Source: Mesorhizobium sp. SOD10
GTDB lineage: Bacteria > Pseudomonadota > Alphaproteobacteria > Rhizobiales > Rhizobiaceae
Direction: 5' to 3'
Assembly: GCA_000824805.1 (NCBI GenBank)
Contig: CCNA01000002.1
Coordinates: 248,001 to 312,000, forward strand
Length of the DNA stretch: 64,000 nt
The translations under genes and the position numbers were made by a program. The notes beneath the pieces were generated by a model. The model was not told where the DNA came from and ran no database searches. It saw nothing but the letters and a program-made list of their open reading frames with translations. Of this stretch, positions 1 to 8,419 are shown piece after piece. The number at the start of each line of letters is the position of its first letter. Position 1 is the stretch's first letter.

Positions 1-330
1 ACGCCAGCCCTGGAAGGCGCGCCGCGGCTGCCAGTCGGTACGCACCACCTCGGGATCGAGCACCAGATGACAGCGGCCGATCCCTTCATCGTCGGTGAAG
101 GGCCTGATCTCGGTGATCAGCTGCCGGCACTGCACGCTGCCCTTGATCACCCAATAAAGCGAACCGCCATCGGTGATCTCGCTGCCGCGCGTCGGCACCA
201 TGCGGGTGGTGTGCCAGTGCTCGGCCGGCTCGCCGGCACGACGCCGCTCGTCGAGACGGAAGGCGATCCACTCTTCGAGGTCCTCGACGCTGTCGCAGCC
301 GACGCACAGTTTGATGAGATTGAGTGACAT
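1..330 (-). CDS. DUF1489 family protein (C-terminus cut by window edge)
   Basis: I read this directly from the minus strand. The frame is open from an ATG at 330 to the window edge and gives 110 residues starting MSLNLIKLCVGCDSVEDL. The opening with its CVGC motif (residues 9-12) and the later WHTTRMVPTR stretch match what I recall of the alphaproteobacterial DUF1489 family, usually about 140 residues, so the last few tens of residues lie outside the window. The function of the family is unknown. The gene is upstream of sdaA on the same strand, with an 85-base gap. Identification is from memory of the family and no search was made. Confidence 0.75.
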   Translation of the reverse strand, partial: MSLNLIKLCVGCDSVEDLEEWIAFRLDERRRAGEPAEHWHTTRMVPTRGSEITDGGSLYWVIKGSVQCRQLITEIRPFTDDEGIGRCHLVLDPEVVRTDWQPRRAFQGWR

Positions 331-415
331 GCCCCAAGATTTAGCCGCAAGGGTTGACGCGTCAACGTCTTGAGCGACTTCTCCACAGGGCCAGCCTCGG
401 ATCTCGGGTAAGACC

Positions 416-1819
416 TCAGCACTCGACGACGTTGACCGCCAGCCCGCCGAGGCTGGTTTCCTTGTACTTCTCGTTCATATCGAGGCCGGTCTGGCGCATG
501 GTCTCGATCGCGGCGTCGAGCGGCACGAAATGCGTGCCATCGCCCTTGATGGCCAGAGAGGCGGCCGTCACGGCCTTCACCGCGCCCAGAGCATTGCGCT
601 CGATGCAGGGCACCTGCACGAGGCCGCCGACCGGATCGCAGGTCATGCCGAGATGATGCTCGAGCGCGATCTCGGCGGCGTTCTCCACCTGCTCGGGCGT
701 GCCGCCCATCACGGCGCAGAGACCTGCCGCCGCCATTGCCGAAGCCGAACCCACCTCGCCCTGGCATCCGACTTCAGCGCCCGAAATCGAGGCGTTCGAT
801 TTGATGATGCCGCCGACGGCGGCGGCCGTCAGCAGGAAGTCGCGGATGCTCGGCTGGTCGGCCTCGGGATGGAAATGCAGCCAGTAGCGCAGCACCGCCG
901 GCAGCGTGCCGGCCGCGCCGTTGGTCGGCGCCGTCACCACGCGCCCGCCGGCGGCGTTCTCCTCGTTGACCGCCATCGCGTAGATCGACAGCCAGTCATT
1001 GGCGAGCAGAGGATTGGGCCGGTTCTGCTGCCACTGTTCCTGCAGCTTGTCGTGCAGTTGCCGCGCGCGGCGGCGCACTTTCAGCCCGCCCGGCATGACG
1101 CCGTCCTGCGACAGGCCGCGATCGATGCAGCCTTTCATGGCGCCCCAGATCGCGTCGAGGCCGGCATCGAGCTCCTCGCGCGACATATGCTTTTCCTCGT
1201 TGGCGCGCTTCATCTCGGCGATCGAAAGCCCGCTTTTTGCCGCCATCGCCAGCATCTCGACGGCATTCTTGAACGGGTACGGCACCTTCTTGCCTTCGGT
1301 CGTCACCGAGCCCTTGGCCTTCATGCGCTGCAGCTCTTCCTCGGAAACGACGAAGCCGCCGCCGATCGAATAATAGATGCGCTTGAGCAGCAGCCGGTCG
1401 GATGCGTCATAGGCATAGAAGGCCATGCCGTTGGCATGGCCGGTCAGCGGCGTCTTGCGGTCGAGCACGAGATCCTTGGCGGGATCGAAACGATAAGTCG
1501 GATGCCCAGGCGGTGAAATCCGCTTCTCCGCGCCGATGCGGGCGACGATGCCGTCGGCCTCGTCCGGATCGACCGTCTGCGGCATCTGGCCTGCCAGGCC
1601 GAGCATGACGGCACGGTCCGAGCCGTGGCCGATGCCGGTATAGGCGAGCGAGCCATGCAGGCTGGCGCCTATGCGGTCGACTTTCACGCCCGCCGGCCGC
1701 GGCCAGTCGCCGGCCAGGATCTCGTCCAGGAAACGGCGCGCGGCCGTCATCGGTCCCATCGTGTGCGAACTCGACGGGCCGATGCCGATCTTGAACAGGT
1801 CGAAAACCGAAAGGAACAC
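416..1819 (-). CDS. sdaA: L-serine ammonia-lyase (L-serine dehydratase)
   Basis: This enzyme deaminates L-serine to pyruvate and ammonia in the cytoplasm using a [4Fe-4S] cluster. It is a single-chain enzyme of about 467 residues, with the serine dehydratase beta domain first (GPSSSHT motif near residue 16) and the alpha domain second. Candidate cluster cysteines are seen in [10 protein letters not shown] and in [12 protein letters not shown], with spacing like that of E. coli SdaA. The protein ends in a cysteine (VNVVEC), as in type 2 enzymes where the tail cysteine folds into the active site. I chose the GTG at 1819 because an AGGAG lies about ten bases upstream and homologs begin [10 protein letters not shown]. 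An in-frame start at 1897 would add a non-conserved tail. Confidence 0.95.
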   Translation of the reverse strand: MFLSVFDLFKIGIGPSSSHTMGPMTAARRFLDEILAGDWPRPAGVKVDRIGASLHGSLAYTGIGHGSDRAVMLGLAGQMPQTVDPDEADGIVARIGAEKRISPPGHPTYRFDPAKDLVLDRKTPLTGHANGMAFYAYDASDRLLLKRIYYSIGGGFVVSEEELQRMKAKGSVTTEGKKVPYPFKNAVEMLAMAAKSGLSIAEMKRANEEKHMSREELDAGLDAIWGAMKGCIDRGLSQDGVMPGGLKVRRRARQLHDKLQEQWQQNRPNPLLANDWLSIYAMAVNEENAAGGRVVTAPTNGAAGTLPAVLRYWLHFHPEADQPSIRDFLLTAAAVGGIIKSNASISGAEVGCQGEVGSASAMAAAGLCAVMGGTPEQVENAAEIALEHHLGMTCDPVGGLVQVPCIERNALGAVKAVTAASLAIKGDGTHFVPLDAAIETMRQTGLDMNEKYKETSLGGLAVNVVEC

Positions 1820-1999
1820 GGGGCCGTTGTCTCCTGGAGGCCGATCAAGACTTACATATAGGAATCCCCGCGATTTTTCCGATGTTTTGCATGGCACGGC
1901 GCGGCGGCTGCCGACCTTGTTTGCTCCGCCAGCGACATCGCAATGCCGGCGCCTCGAGCGCCCGTCGAAGCACCGGCTCGGCCCGTGTTACAAGAAGTC

Positions 2000-2719
2000 A
2001 TGGACGACTCACTCCACCTCTCAACGGCAGATCTGGCGGCTTTGACCTTCTTCCTGGCCGTCTGGGTGCTGCACACGCTGGCCTCCGACGGCAGGCTGAT
2101 CAGCCGCGTCTCGCTGACGACCGCCATGAACACGCAGCGCGAGGCCTGGATGCGCAACATGGCCGAGCGCGAGATCCGCATCGTCGACACCGCCATCATG
2201 GGCGGCCTGCAGCAAGGTACCGCCTTCTTTGCCTCGTCTTCCCTGATTGCGCTCGGCGGCTGCTTTGCCCTGCTCGGCGCCTCCGACCGCGTTCTTCAGG
2301 TTCTGGCCGACCTGCCCTTCGGCGCGGCTTCGTCGCGCGAAGCCTTTCAGACCAAGGTGTTCGGCCTGGTACTGATTCTCGCCTTCGCCTTCTTCAAATT
2401 CGGCTGGGCCTACCGGCTGTTCAACTATTGCTCGATCCTGATCGGCGCGGTGCCGACCCCGCATGGCCCGGCTTCGCGCAATCCGGTCAGCGAAACGGCG
2501 GTATGGCGGGCGACGCGCATGAACGTGCTCGCCGGCAAGCACTTCAATTCCGGGCTGCGCGCCGTCTTCTTCTCGATCGGCTATCTCGGCTGGTTCGTCG
2601 ACCCGATCGTCTTCGTGATCTCCACGCTGGTGCTTCTGGCGGTGCTGGTGCGCCGCCAGTTCTTCTCGGCGGCGCGGCAGGCGGTGCTCGGTCAACCACC
2701 GGGTCCGGGAAAGGGCTGA
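2000..2719 (+). CDS. DUF599 family membrane protein
   Basis: A protein of about 239 residues with four likely membrane segments: near the N-terminus (ALTFFLAVWVLHTLA), around residue 80, around residue 130 and close to the C-terminus (PIVFVISTLVLLAVLV). The spread of segments and the motif MNTQREAWMRNMAEREIRIVDT between the first two fit the DUF599 family, whose function is unknown. I prefer the ATG at 2000 (AAGAAG upstream) over the upstream in-frame start at 1943, because the extra 19 residues look like non-coding translation. The gene diverges from sdaA and its 3' end overlaps the converging YdcF-like gene by 28 bases. Confidence 0.8.
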   Translation: MDDSLHLSTADLAALTFFLAVWVLHTLASDGRLISRVSLTTAMNTQREAWMRNMAEREIRIVDTAIMGGLQQGTAFFASSSLIALGGCFALLGASDRVLQVLADLPFGAASSREAFQTKVFGLVLILAFAFFKFGWAYRLFNYCSILIGAVPTPHGPASRNPVSETAVWRATRMNVLAGKHFNSGLRAVFFSIGYLGWFVDPIVFVISTLVLLAVLVRRQFFSAARQAVLGQPPGPGKG

Positions 2720-3486
2720 TCGATGCGGCCGGCGATCCAATAAGCGATGAGGCCGGCCCATTCACGAAGCGCCTTGGTGGTGATTTCCAGATTGTCACCA
2801 GGGCTTGTGCGATACAGGCGTTCCTTTCCCGTGGTCCAGTAGTCGACCGGCCAGGGAACAGTAGGAAAGCCGGCCCTGTCGAACAGTGCCTTGGCGCGCG
2901 GCATATGGAAAGCCGACGTGACGAGCAGCCAGGTCTCGCCCGGCTTAGGCATCACCAGCCTCTTGGTGAATATGGCATTCTCGTAGGTGGTGCGGGATTT
3001 ATTCTCGAGGACCAGGCGATCGGTGCTTACCCCGAGCGCTGTAAGCAGGCGCGGCGCGGCGTCGGCATCGCCCTCGCCTTCGCCGATCATTTCGAGCGGA
3101 CCGCCGGTAACGACGACCTTTGCCGTCGGGAACCGCCGGGCCAGCACCGCCGCCTCGACGATGCGGTCGCCGCTGGCGTTCAATTCATAGCCGCCGCGTA
3201 CGATATTGACCGCGCCGTCCATGGCGCCGCCCAGCACGACGATGCCGTCCACCTTTGCCGGCAGCGGCGGCCTCGGAAAGCGCTCTTCCAGCGGGTTGAG
3301 CATCATGACGCCAATCGACGACCATGTCGAAAGCACAAGGATGAGAAAGGCGACAACGCTGCCGGTGGTTGCCAATCGCCGACGACCGAACATGCCGGCA
3401 ACCAAGCCTGCCAGCAGCAGGAAGATCGCCAAGTTGAGTGGCCTGGCGACGAACCAAAAGAGCTTCGACAGGAAGAAGAACATCAC
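2692..3486 (-). CDS. YdcF/ElyC-like DUF218 membrane-anchored protein
   Basis: A 264-residue protein with two N-terminal membrane helices (about residues 8-32 and 41-60) followed by a DUF218 domain from about residue 80. The domain has the VDGIVVLGG opening, the KVVVTGG strand, the ENKSRTTYENA motif and VTSAFHMPRA, all typical of the SanA/YdcF/ElyC superfamily. Members such as ElyC affect envelope polysaccharide synthesis in E. coli, but the precise reaction is unclear. The 3' end overlaps the DUF599 gene on the other strand. It lies 40 bases downstream of gatA on the same strand and could be cotranscribed with it. Confidence 0.85.
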   Translation of the reverse strand: MMFFFLSKLFWFVARPLNLAIFLLLAGLVAGMFGRRRLATTGSVVAFLILVLSTWSSIGVMMLNPLEERFPRPPLPAKVDGIVVLGGAMDGAVNIVRGGYELNASGDRIVEAAVLARRFPTAKVVVTGGPLEMIGEGEGDADAAPRLLTALGVSTDRLVLENKSRTTYENAIFTKRLVMPKPGETWLLVTSAFHMPRAKALFDRAGFPTVPWPVDYWTTGKERLYRTSPGDNLEITTKALREWAGLIAYWIAGRIDQPFPGPGG

Positions 3487-3526
3487 TCACAACGCTGAGT
3501 GGGCACTGACCCTGACGGGATTGACC

Positions 3527-5092
3527 CTACCACCATTTTTCCGGCTGGAACCGACCCGCCGCCTGTTCGATGACATAAGCGGTCTGGAATAGTGTTTCCT
3601 CGTCGAACGGCCTGCCGATCAATTGCAGCCCGAGCGGCAGGCCCTTGCCGTCGAGGCCGGCCGGCACGGAAATGCCGGGAAGGCCCGCCATGTTAACCGT
3701 CACTGTGAAGATGTCGTTGAGATACATCTTGACCGGATCGGAGGCCATATCCTCGTCGGCGATGCCGAAGGCGGCCGAGGGCGTCGCGGGCGTCAGGATG
3801 ACGTCGACGCCGGCGGCAAAGACCTTCTCGAAGTCGCGTTTGATCAGCGTGCGCACTTTCTGCGCCTGCAGATAGTAGGCGTCATAATAGCCCGCCGACA
3901 GCACATAGGTGCCGATCATGATGCGCCGCTTAACCTCGCGGCCGAAACCGGCGGCGCGGGTCTTCTCATACATGTCGACGATGTCCTTGCCTGGCACGCG
4001 CAGGCCGTAGCGCACGCCGTCATAGCGGGCGAGATTCGACGAAGCCTCGGCGGGCGCCACGATATAATAGGCCGGCAAGGCATATTTGGTATGCGGCAGT
4101 GAGATGTCGACGATCTCGGCGCCGGCGTCCTTCAGCCAGGCGGTGCCCTGCTGCCAGAGCGCCTCGATGTCGTCCGGCATGCCGTCGACACGATACTCCT
4201 TCGGAATGCCGACCTTCATGCCCTTGATCGGCTTGCCGATCGCCGCTTCATAGTCCGGCACCGGGCGGTCGACCGAGGTCGTGTCCTTAGGATCGACGGA
4301 AGCCATCGACTTCAGCAGGATGGCGGCATCGCGCACGTCGCGCGCGATCGGCCCGGCCTGGTCGAGCGAGGAAGCGAAGGCGACGATGCCCCAGCGCGAG
4401 CAGCGGCCGTAAGTCGGCTTGATGCCGACCGTACCGGTCAGGGCGGCGGGCTGGCGGATCGAGCCGCCGGTATCGGTCGCGGTAGCGCCGGCGCAGAGGA
4501 AGGCGGCCACCGATGATGCCGAACCGCCCGACGAGCCGCCCGGCACCAGTTGCATGTTGTCCAAGGTCCGTGTCGTCTTCGCGCCGCCGGCGGAAACAAA
4601 GCCGCCATCGCCCTGATGCGTCGTCGGCATGACGACCGTATCGACACGCGAGCGCCGCCACGGATTGATCACCGGGCCGTAATAGGAGGTCTCGTTCGAC
4701 GAGCCCATGGCGAACTCGTCCATGTTGAGCTTGCCGAGCATGACGGCGCCGTCGGCCCAAAGATTGCTAGTCACGGTCGATTCGTAGCGCGGCTTGAAGC
4801 CGTCCAGAACATGGCTGCAGGCCTGGGTGTGGATGCCTTCGGTGGCGAACAGGTCCTTGATGCCGAGCGGAATGCCCTCCAGCGCGCCGCCCTCGCCCTT
4901 GGCGAGCCTGGCATCGGAGCTCTTCGCCATGTCGCGCGCCTTGTCGGCGGTGACGGCCACATAGGCGTTGAGCGCGGGATTGGCGCGATCGATCGCAGCG
5001 AGATATGCCTCGGTGATCTCGGCCGCGGTGATCTCCTTACCGCGCAGCTTGGCGCGGGCCTCGGAAATGGTAAGATGTGTGAGATCGCTCAT
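3527..5092 (-). CDS. gatA: Asp/Glu-tRNA amidotransferase subunit A
   Basis: The amidase subunit of GatCAB, which hydrolyses glutamine and transamidates misacylated Glu-tRNA(Gln) or Asp-tRNA(Asn). The Lys-cisSer-Ser triad is visible: K79 in GIKDLF, S187 in PGGSSGGSA and S211 in TGGSIRQPA. The K79-to-cisSer distance is about 30 residues longer than in the well-studied bacterial GatA (S154 and S178 there), caused by an insertion between NPWRR and LVPGGSSGG at about residues 148-182. The 521-residue length reflects this. The ATG overlaps the stop of the preceding acetyltransferase gene by one base, so translation is probably coupled. Confidence 0.97.
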   Translation of the reverse strand: MSDLTHLTISEARAKLRGKEITAAEITEAYLAAIDRANPALNAYVAVTADKARDMAKSSDARLAKGEGGALEGIPLGIKDLFATEGIHTQACSHVLDGFKPRYESTVTSNLWADGAVMLGKLNMDEFAMGSSNETSYYGPVINPWRRSRVDTVVMPTTHQGDGGFVSAGGAKTTRTLDNMQLVPGGSSGGSASSVAAFLCAGATATDTGGSIRQPAALTGTVGIKPTYGRCSRWGIVAFASSLDQAGPIARDVRDAAILLKSMASVDPKDTTSVDRPVPDYEAAIGKPIKGMKVGIPKEYRVDGMPDDIEALWQQGTAWLKDAGAEIVDISLPHTKYALPAYYIVAPAEASSNLARYDGVRYGLRVPGKDIVDMYEKTRAAGFGREVKRRIMIGTYVLSAGYYDAYYLQAQKVRTLIKRDFEKVFAAGVDVILTPATPSAAFGIADEDMASDPVKMYLNDIFTVTVNMAGLPGISVPAGLDGKGLPLGLQLIGRPFDEETLFQTAYVIEQAAGRFQPEKWW

Positions 5093-5550
5093 CAGGCAAG
5101 GCTCTTTTCATAAAAGACCGACCACTCCGAGTCGGGATAATCCAGCACCGGTCCGCAACGCGAGAATCCGGCGCGCTCATAGACGGTCCACGCCGCAGGG
5201 TGCCGATCGCCGGTTTCAAGCACCAGCCGCGTCAGCCCTTCCTGCCGGGCGAGCGCCTCGACCCGTCCGACGATCTCGGCGCCGATCTTGCGGCCGCGGT
5301 GCGAAGGTCGCGTATACATGCGCTTGACCTCGCCGACGCCGCCCTCATGGCGCTTGAGAGCACCACAGCCGACGGCAAGCCCGCCATCGCGGGCAATGAA
5401 CACAGTCGTATCCAAGCCTGCCATCTGCTCGACGGTGAGATGATAGCAGTGCTCGGGCGGCGTCAGTTCGAGCAGCGCGGCATTGAGTTCGGCGACGAGC
5501 GCGCGCACGTCGTCCTGCAAAGGCGTCTCGACGGCGATCTCGACAGCCAC
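5092..5550 (-). CDS. GNAT family N-acetyltransferase
   Basis: A 152-residue GCN5-related acetyltransferase. The acetyl-CoA pyrophosphate loop is seen in [15 protein letters not shown] (motif R/Q-x-x-G-x-G/A), followed by the motif B region [19 protein letters not shown]. The start is a GTG. The gene is three bases downstream of gatC and shares a base with the gatA start, so it is embedded in a gatC-GNAT-gatA operon. The substrate cannot be told from the sequence. Context alone does not prove a link with tRNA amidation. Confidence 0.9.
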   Translation of the reverse strand: MAVEIAVETPLQDDVRALVAELNAALLELTPPEHCYHLTVEQMAGLDTTVFIARDGGLAVGCGALKRHEGGVGEVKRMYTRPSHRGRKIGAEIVGRVEALARQEGLTRLVLETGDRHPAAWTVYERAGFSRCGPVLDYPDSEWSVFYEKSLA

Positions 5551-5553
5551 GGC

Positions 5554-5841
5554 CTACTCCACCACCTTCGGGACGAGGAAGAAGTTCTCATCCGTTGCCG
5601 GCGCGTTGGCGACGATGTCGGAGGGCTTGTTGCCGTCGATGACGACATCCTGGCGCTTCTTCATCTCCATCGGCGTGACCGAGGTCATCGGCTCGACGCC
5701 CGTGACATCGACCTCGTTCAATTGCTCGACGAAGCCGAGGATGGCGTTCAATTCGCCGGTCATGCGCTCGGCGTCCTCCTCGCTCACCGCGATACGGGCA
5801 AGGTGCGCGACGCGCTTCACGGTCTGAAGATCAACGGACAT
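5554..5841 (-). CDS. gatC: Asp/Glu-tRNA amidotransferase subunit C
   Basis: A 95-residue GatC, the small subunit that wraps around GatA and stabilises the GatCAB complex. The N-terminal helix [21 protein letters not shown], the [15 protein letters not shown] segment and the C-terminal [14 protein letters not shown] tail are all characteristic. It is first in the cluster, so the promoter is probably in the 5842-6088 gap. gatB is not in this window. Confidence 0.96.
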   Translation of the reverse strand: MSVDLQTVKRVAHLARIAVSEEDAERMTGELNAILGFVEQLNEVDVTGVEPMTSVTPMEMKKRQDVVIDGNKPSDIVANAPATDENFFLVPKVVE

Positions 5842-6088
5842 GTTCTATCGCCTCGGGAAAACCAGTGCGGCTATAGCGGCGGCGCGCCCGGCGCGCAACA
5901 TGGATGATGCCGGTCAATCGCGTGCAGTGCCTTGTCGCCATCGCGATAACGTTACGTCCTCCCACTGATACTAGCTGCCGTTCTGCCGGCTTGCGTGCAC
6001 GCCGGCGCGGGCGTCGCCGCGCCTTGCGCCGAAACGCAAAGATTCCACCCCAAGGCTATGACTTTGTTCCGGATTCCCGAACAGCGAC

Positions 6089-6796
6089 CTAGATGGTGAT
6101 CGCCTTGCCGATCTCCGGCAGCGCCACCTTGACGCCCGAACCTTCCATGCCGGCGACGAACTTGTCGGCGGTCTGGTCGATCATGGAGAAGGTGCCGAAA
6201 TGGCAGGGAACGACCGTATCGAAGCCGAAGAAGCGGCGGCAGGCAAGGGCCGCCACCGCGCCACCCATGGTGAAGCGGTCGCCGATCGGCACGATACCGA
6301 TCTTCGGTTCGTGCAATTCGTTGATCAGCCCCATGTCGGAGAAGATGTCGGTGTCCCCCATATGGTAGAGCGTCTTATCCTCGGGAAAATGCAGGACGAG
6401 CCCGCCCGGATTGCCGAGATAGGTGTTCGTGCCGCCTTCGCCGCCGAAAGAGGACGAGTGCAACGCCTGGACGAAGGTCGTGGTGAACGGTCCGCAATCG
6501 ACGGTGCCGCCGATATTGCCCGGATTGATCTTGTCGCCGCTGACGCCCTGGCCGACGAGATACATGCAGATCTCGAAATTGGCGACCAGCATGGCGCCGC
6601 TTTTCTTCAGCACCTCGACCGCGCCGCTGATATGGTCGTTATGACCGTGAGTCAGGAGAACATGCGTGACGCCGTCCGCCGGCCCTTCCCAGCCGCCCGT
6701 CCAGGACGGATTGCCTACCAGATAGGGGTCGATGAGAATGGTGGCGTCCTTGGCCTCGACGCGGAATGCCGAATGTCCGTACCAGGTCAGTTTCAT
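6089..6796 (-). CDS. UPF0173 family metal-dependent hydrolase
   Basis: A 235-residue metallo-beta-lactamase-fold hydrolase of the UPF0173 family, beginning [14 protein letters not shown]. The zinc-binding HxHxDH motif is seen as HGHNDH at residues 50-55. The [12 protein letters not shown] and [10 protein letters not shown] motifs follow, and the VPCHFGTF histidine lies near the C-terminus. The physiological substrate of the family is unknown. I selected the ATG at 6796 because AGGAAAG precedes it. A longer frame running up to 7315 is antisense to ruvX and is not coding. The gene diverges from ruvX. Confidence 0.93.
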   Translation of the reverse strand: MKLTWYGHSAFRVEAKDATILIDPYLVGNPSWTGGWEGPADGVTHVLLTHGHNDHISGAVEVLKKSGAMLVANFEICMYLVGQGVSGDKINPGNIGGTVDCGPFTTTFVQALHSSSFGGEGGTNTYLGNPGGLVLHFPEDKTLYHMGDTDIFSDMGLINELHEPKIGIVPIGDRFTMGGAVAALACRRFFGFDTVVPCHFGTFSMIDQTADKFVAGMEGSGVKVALPEIGKAITI

Positions 6797-6848
6797 GAAT
6801 GCTTTCCTCGATTTTTCCGTTGCCGAAGGATAGAACGCTGGCGGCAAA

Positions 6849-7397
6849 TTGAAAGTAGCGCGGCGCTCTCCACCGTCAAAAGGATGTGTGACGCCTGGAT
6901 GTCGGGAAAAGCCGTTGGGCATTATTTCGATCGAGGAACTGCCGGCGCGGCTTGCCGACGGCAAGACGCTCGCCGGGCTCGATCTCGGCGACAAGACGAT
7001 CGGCGTGGCGGTCTCCGATCGCGGCCTGTCCTTTGCCCATCCGCGCCCGGTGATCCTGCGCAAGAAATTTTCGCTCGATGCCGCCCAACTGCTCGCTCTG
7101 CTCGATAAGGACAATGTCGGCGCCGTCGTGCTCGGCCTCCCGGTCAATATGGACGGCTCGGAAGGGCCTCGTGCGCAAAAATCGCGCGCCTTCGTCCGCA
7201 ACATGGCGCCGCTTTCCGACCTGCCCTTCGTGCTGTGGGACGAGCGGCTGTCGACGGTCGCGGCCGAGCGGACGCTGATCGAGATGGATTTCTCGCGCAA
7301 GAAGCGCGCCGGCAAGATCGATTCGGCGGCCGCCGCCTTTATTCTGCAGGGAGCCTTGGACCGGCTTCAGTCGCTCGGCCGAGCCGCTCGGGGCTGA
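6849..7397 (+). CDS. ruvX: Putative pre-16S rRNA nuclease / Holliday junction resolvase-like YqgF
   Basis: A YqgF/RuvX protein of the RNase H-like fold, involved in 16S rRNA 5'-end maturation. The motifs are [17 protein letters not shown] (first catalytic Asp), [28 protein letters not shown] (catalytic Glu region) and the C-terminal [12 protein letters not shown] with its conserved Asp. The start is uncertain: the ATG at 6849 gives a non-conserved 22-residue leader, while the TTG at 6915 gives the usual length of about 160. The 3' end overlaps a converging small membrane protein gene by 59 bases. Confidence 0.92.
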   Translation: MKVARRSPPSKGCVTPGCREKPLGIISIEELPARLADGKTLAGLDLGDKTIGVAVSDRGLSFAHPRPVILRKKFSLDAAQLLALLDKDNVGAVVLGLPVNMDGSEGPRAQKSRAFVRNMAPLSDLPFVLWDERLSTVAAERTLIEMDFSRKKRAGKIDSAAAAFILQGALDRLQSLGRAARG

Positions 7398-7680
7398 TAA
7401 CGCCCTGCCGGCGCTGCCTGATCCATGCGGCGATGTTGCGCCGGCGGCGGAAGGCCCACAGTCCCATGAGCAGGAAAAAGTCGAAAACGCAGGTTCGCGC
7501 CACCATGCCCGGGATGATAGCCGGATCGACGCCGAGCATCTGGCCGTAGAGCTGGAAAGCGAAATCGTGCACCTGTCGGCTGAGCATCGCGTAGCCGAAA
7601 TTCATGTCGTTGGCCGACAGGAAGAACCATCCCCAGAAGATGGCCATCGGAGCAGCCCAGAGCGTGAATATCGTGCGCAT
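7339..7680 (-). CDS. Small membrane protein, DUF6105-like
   Basis: A 113-residue protein with two likely membrane helices: residues 4-22 ([19 protein letters not shown]) and about residues 58-80 ([21 protein letters not shown]). A conserved-looking [20 protein letters not shown] segment lies between them. I recall similar Rhizobiales proteins labelled DUF6105, with no known role. Its C-terminal 59 bases overlap the end of ruvX on the opposite strand. It starts on the stop of the upstream gene (one shared base), so the two minus-strand genes are probably translationally coupled. Confidence 0.65.
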   Translation of the reverse strand: MRTIFTLWAAPMAIFWGWFFLSANDMNFGYAMLSRQVHDFAFQLYGQMLGVDPAIIPGMVARTCVFDFFLLMGLWAFRRRRNIAAWIRQRRQGVISPERLGRATEAGPRLPAE

Positions 7681-8237
7681 CAGCGCCTGCCTCCAGGCTT
7701 GTTTTCCGGGCGGCCGGATATGCGGGAAAGAAGCGAACTGTGCGCGGCGCCCATCGCCATGAGCGAGGCCGCGCGAACATCGGCCTCGGGCAAATGCAGC
7801 GCGGCGAAGCTGGAGCGGCGCTCCGCCAGTACCGCGACATAGGAAGCAAGCAGCGCCGTCATCTGGATGGCGACGATCATGAACAGGCCGTCTATGCCTT
7901 GCGCCACGCCGCCGATGAGGATCAGCGAAAGCAGGAAAGATGCCGAGATGAAGGCGATCCGCGCCACGCTCTCGCCCGCGTCCGCCCTCGTCGCCGTGTT
8001 CAGCAGCGTTTCGACGAAGGCCCAGCAGAACAACACCGCGACGGTCAGGAGCGCGATCGAAAGCGGCGCCAGCACGGCAAGATTTTCAAGCTCGGGAAAC
8101 CGGCTGGCCTGAACCGACAAGCCAAGCACGCCGAGCGCCGCCGCTATGCCGCGGCTGCCATCCATGCAGATATAGGCAAGCAGGGCGAAAACCACCGCCC
8201 AATGCAAGGCCAGAACTGAGCTCAACACGTGCCGCAT
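7680..8237 (-). CDS. Hypothetical multi-pass membrane protein
   Basis: A 185-residue protein of unknown function. About four hydrophobic helices are visible: residues 5-25, 30-42 or 52-75, 92-112, and 115-135. A short polar, Arg-rich C-terminal tail follows. No family motif is recognised. It is the first gene of a two-gene minus-strand unit with the DUF6105-like gene and overlaps it by one base. The two are likely to function together. Confidence 0.6.
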   Translation of the reverse strand: MRHVLSSVLALHWAVVFALLAYICMDGSRGIAAALGVLGLSVQASRFPELENLAVLAPLSIALLTVAVLFCWAFVETLLNTATRADAGESVARIAFISASFLLSLILIGGVAQGIDGLFMIVAIQMTALLASYVAVLAERRSSFAALHLPEADVRAASLMAMGAAHSSLLSRISGRPENKPGGRR

Positions 8238-8419
8238 ACGCTTCCCGCTGACGGAGCCTCGGGGAAGTCATGGTTAACCTTTCCCTACTCCAGCAAACGG
8301 AGATTGGGCTTTGCAACGGTTCGCCGCAATGGAAACCATTCGTTAAGGTTAACAGCTATCCACAGCTCGGCGAAGCGCGTGAAGCGGTTTCGGATCATGC
8401 TCTTTGATTTTGGACGGGA

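Noticed and set aside
8272..8353. GTTAACCTT and AAGGTTAAC, possible CtrA sites or inverted repeat
   Set aside because: The spacing between the two TTAA parts does not fit the TTAA-N7-TTAA consensus, and a nine-base inverted repeat over about 60 bases can arise by chance.
8369..8412. Possible fragment of another rhizobial palindromic repeat (GTGAAGCGGTTTCGGATCAT)
   Set aside because: Only half of the expected palindrome is visible and no second copy exists in the window.
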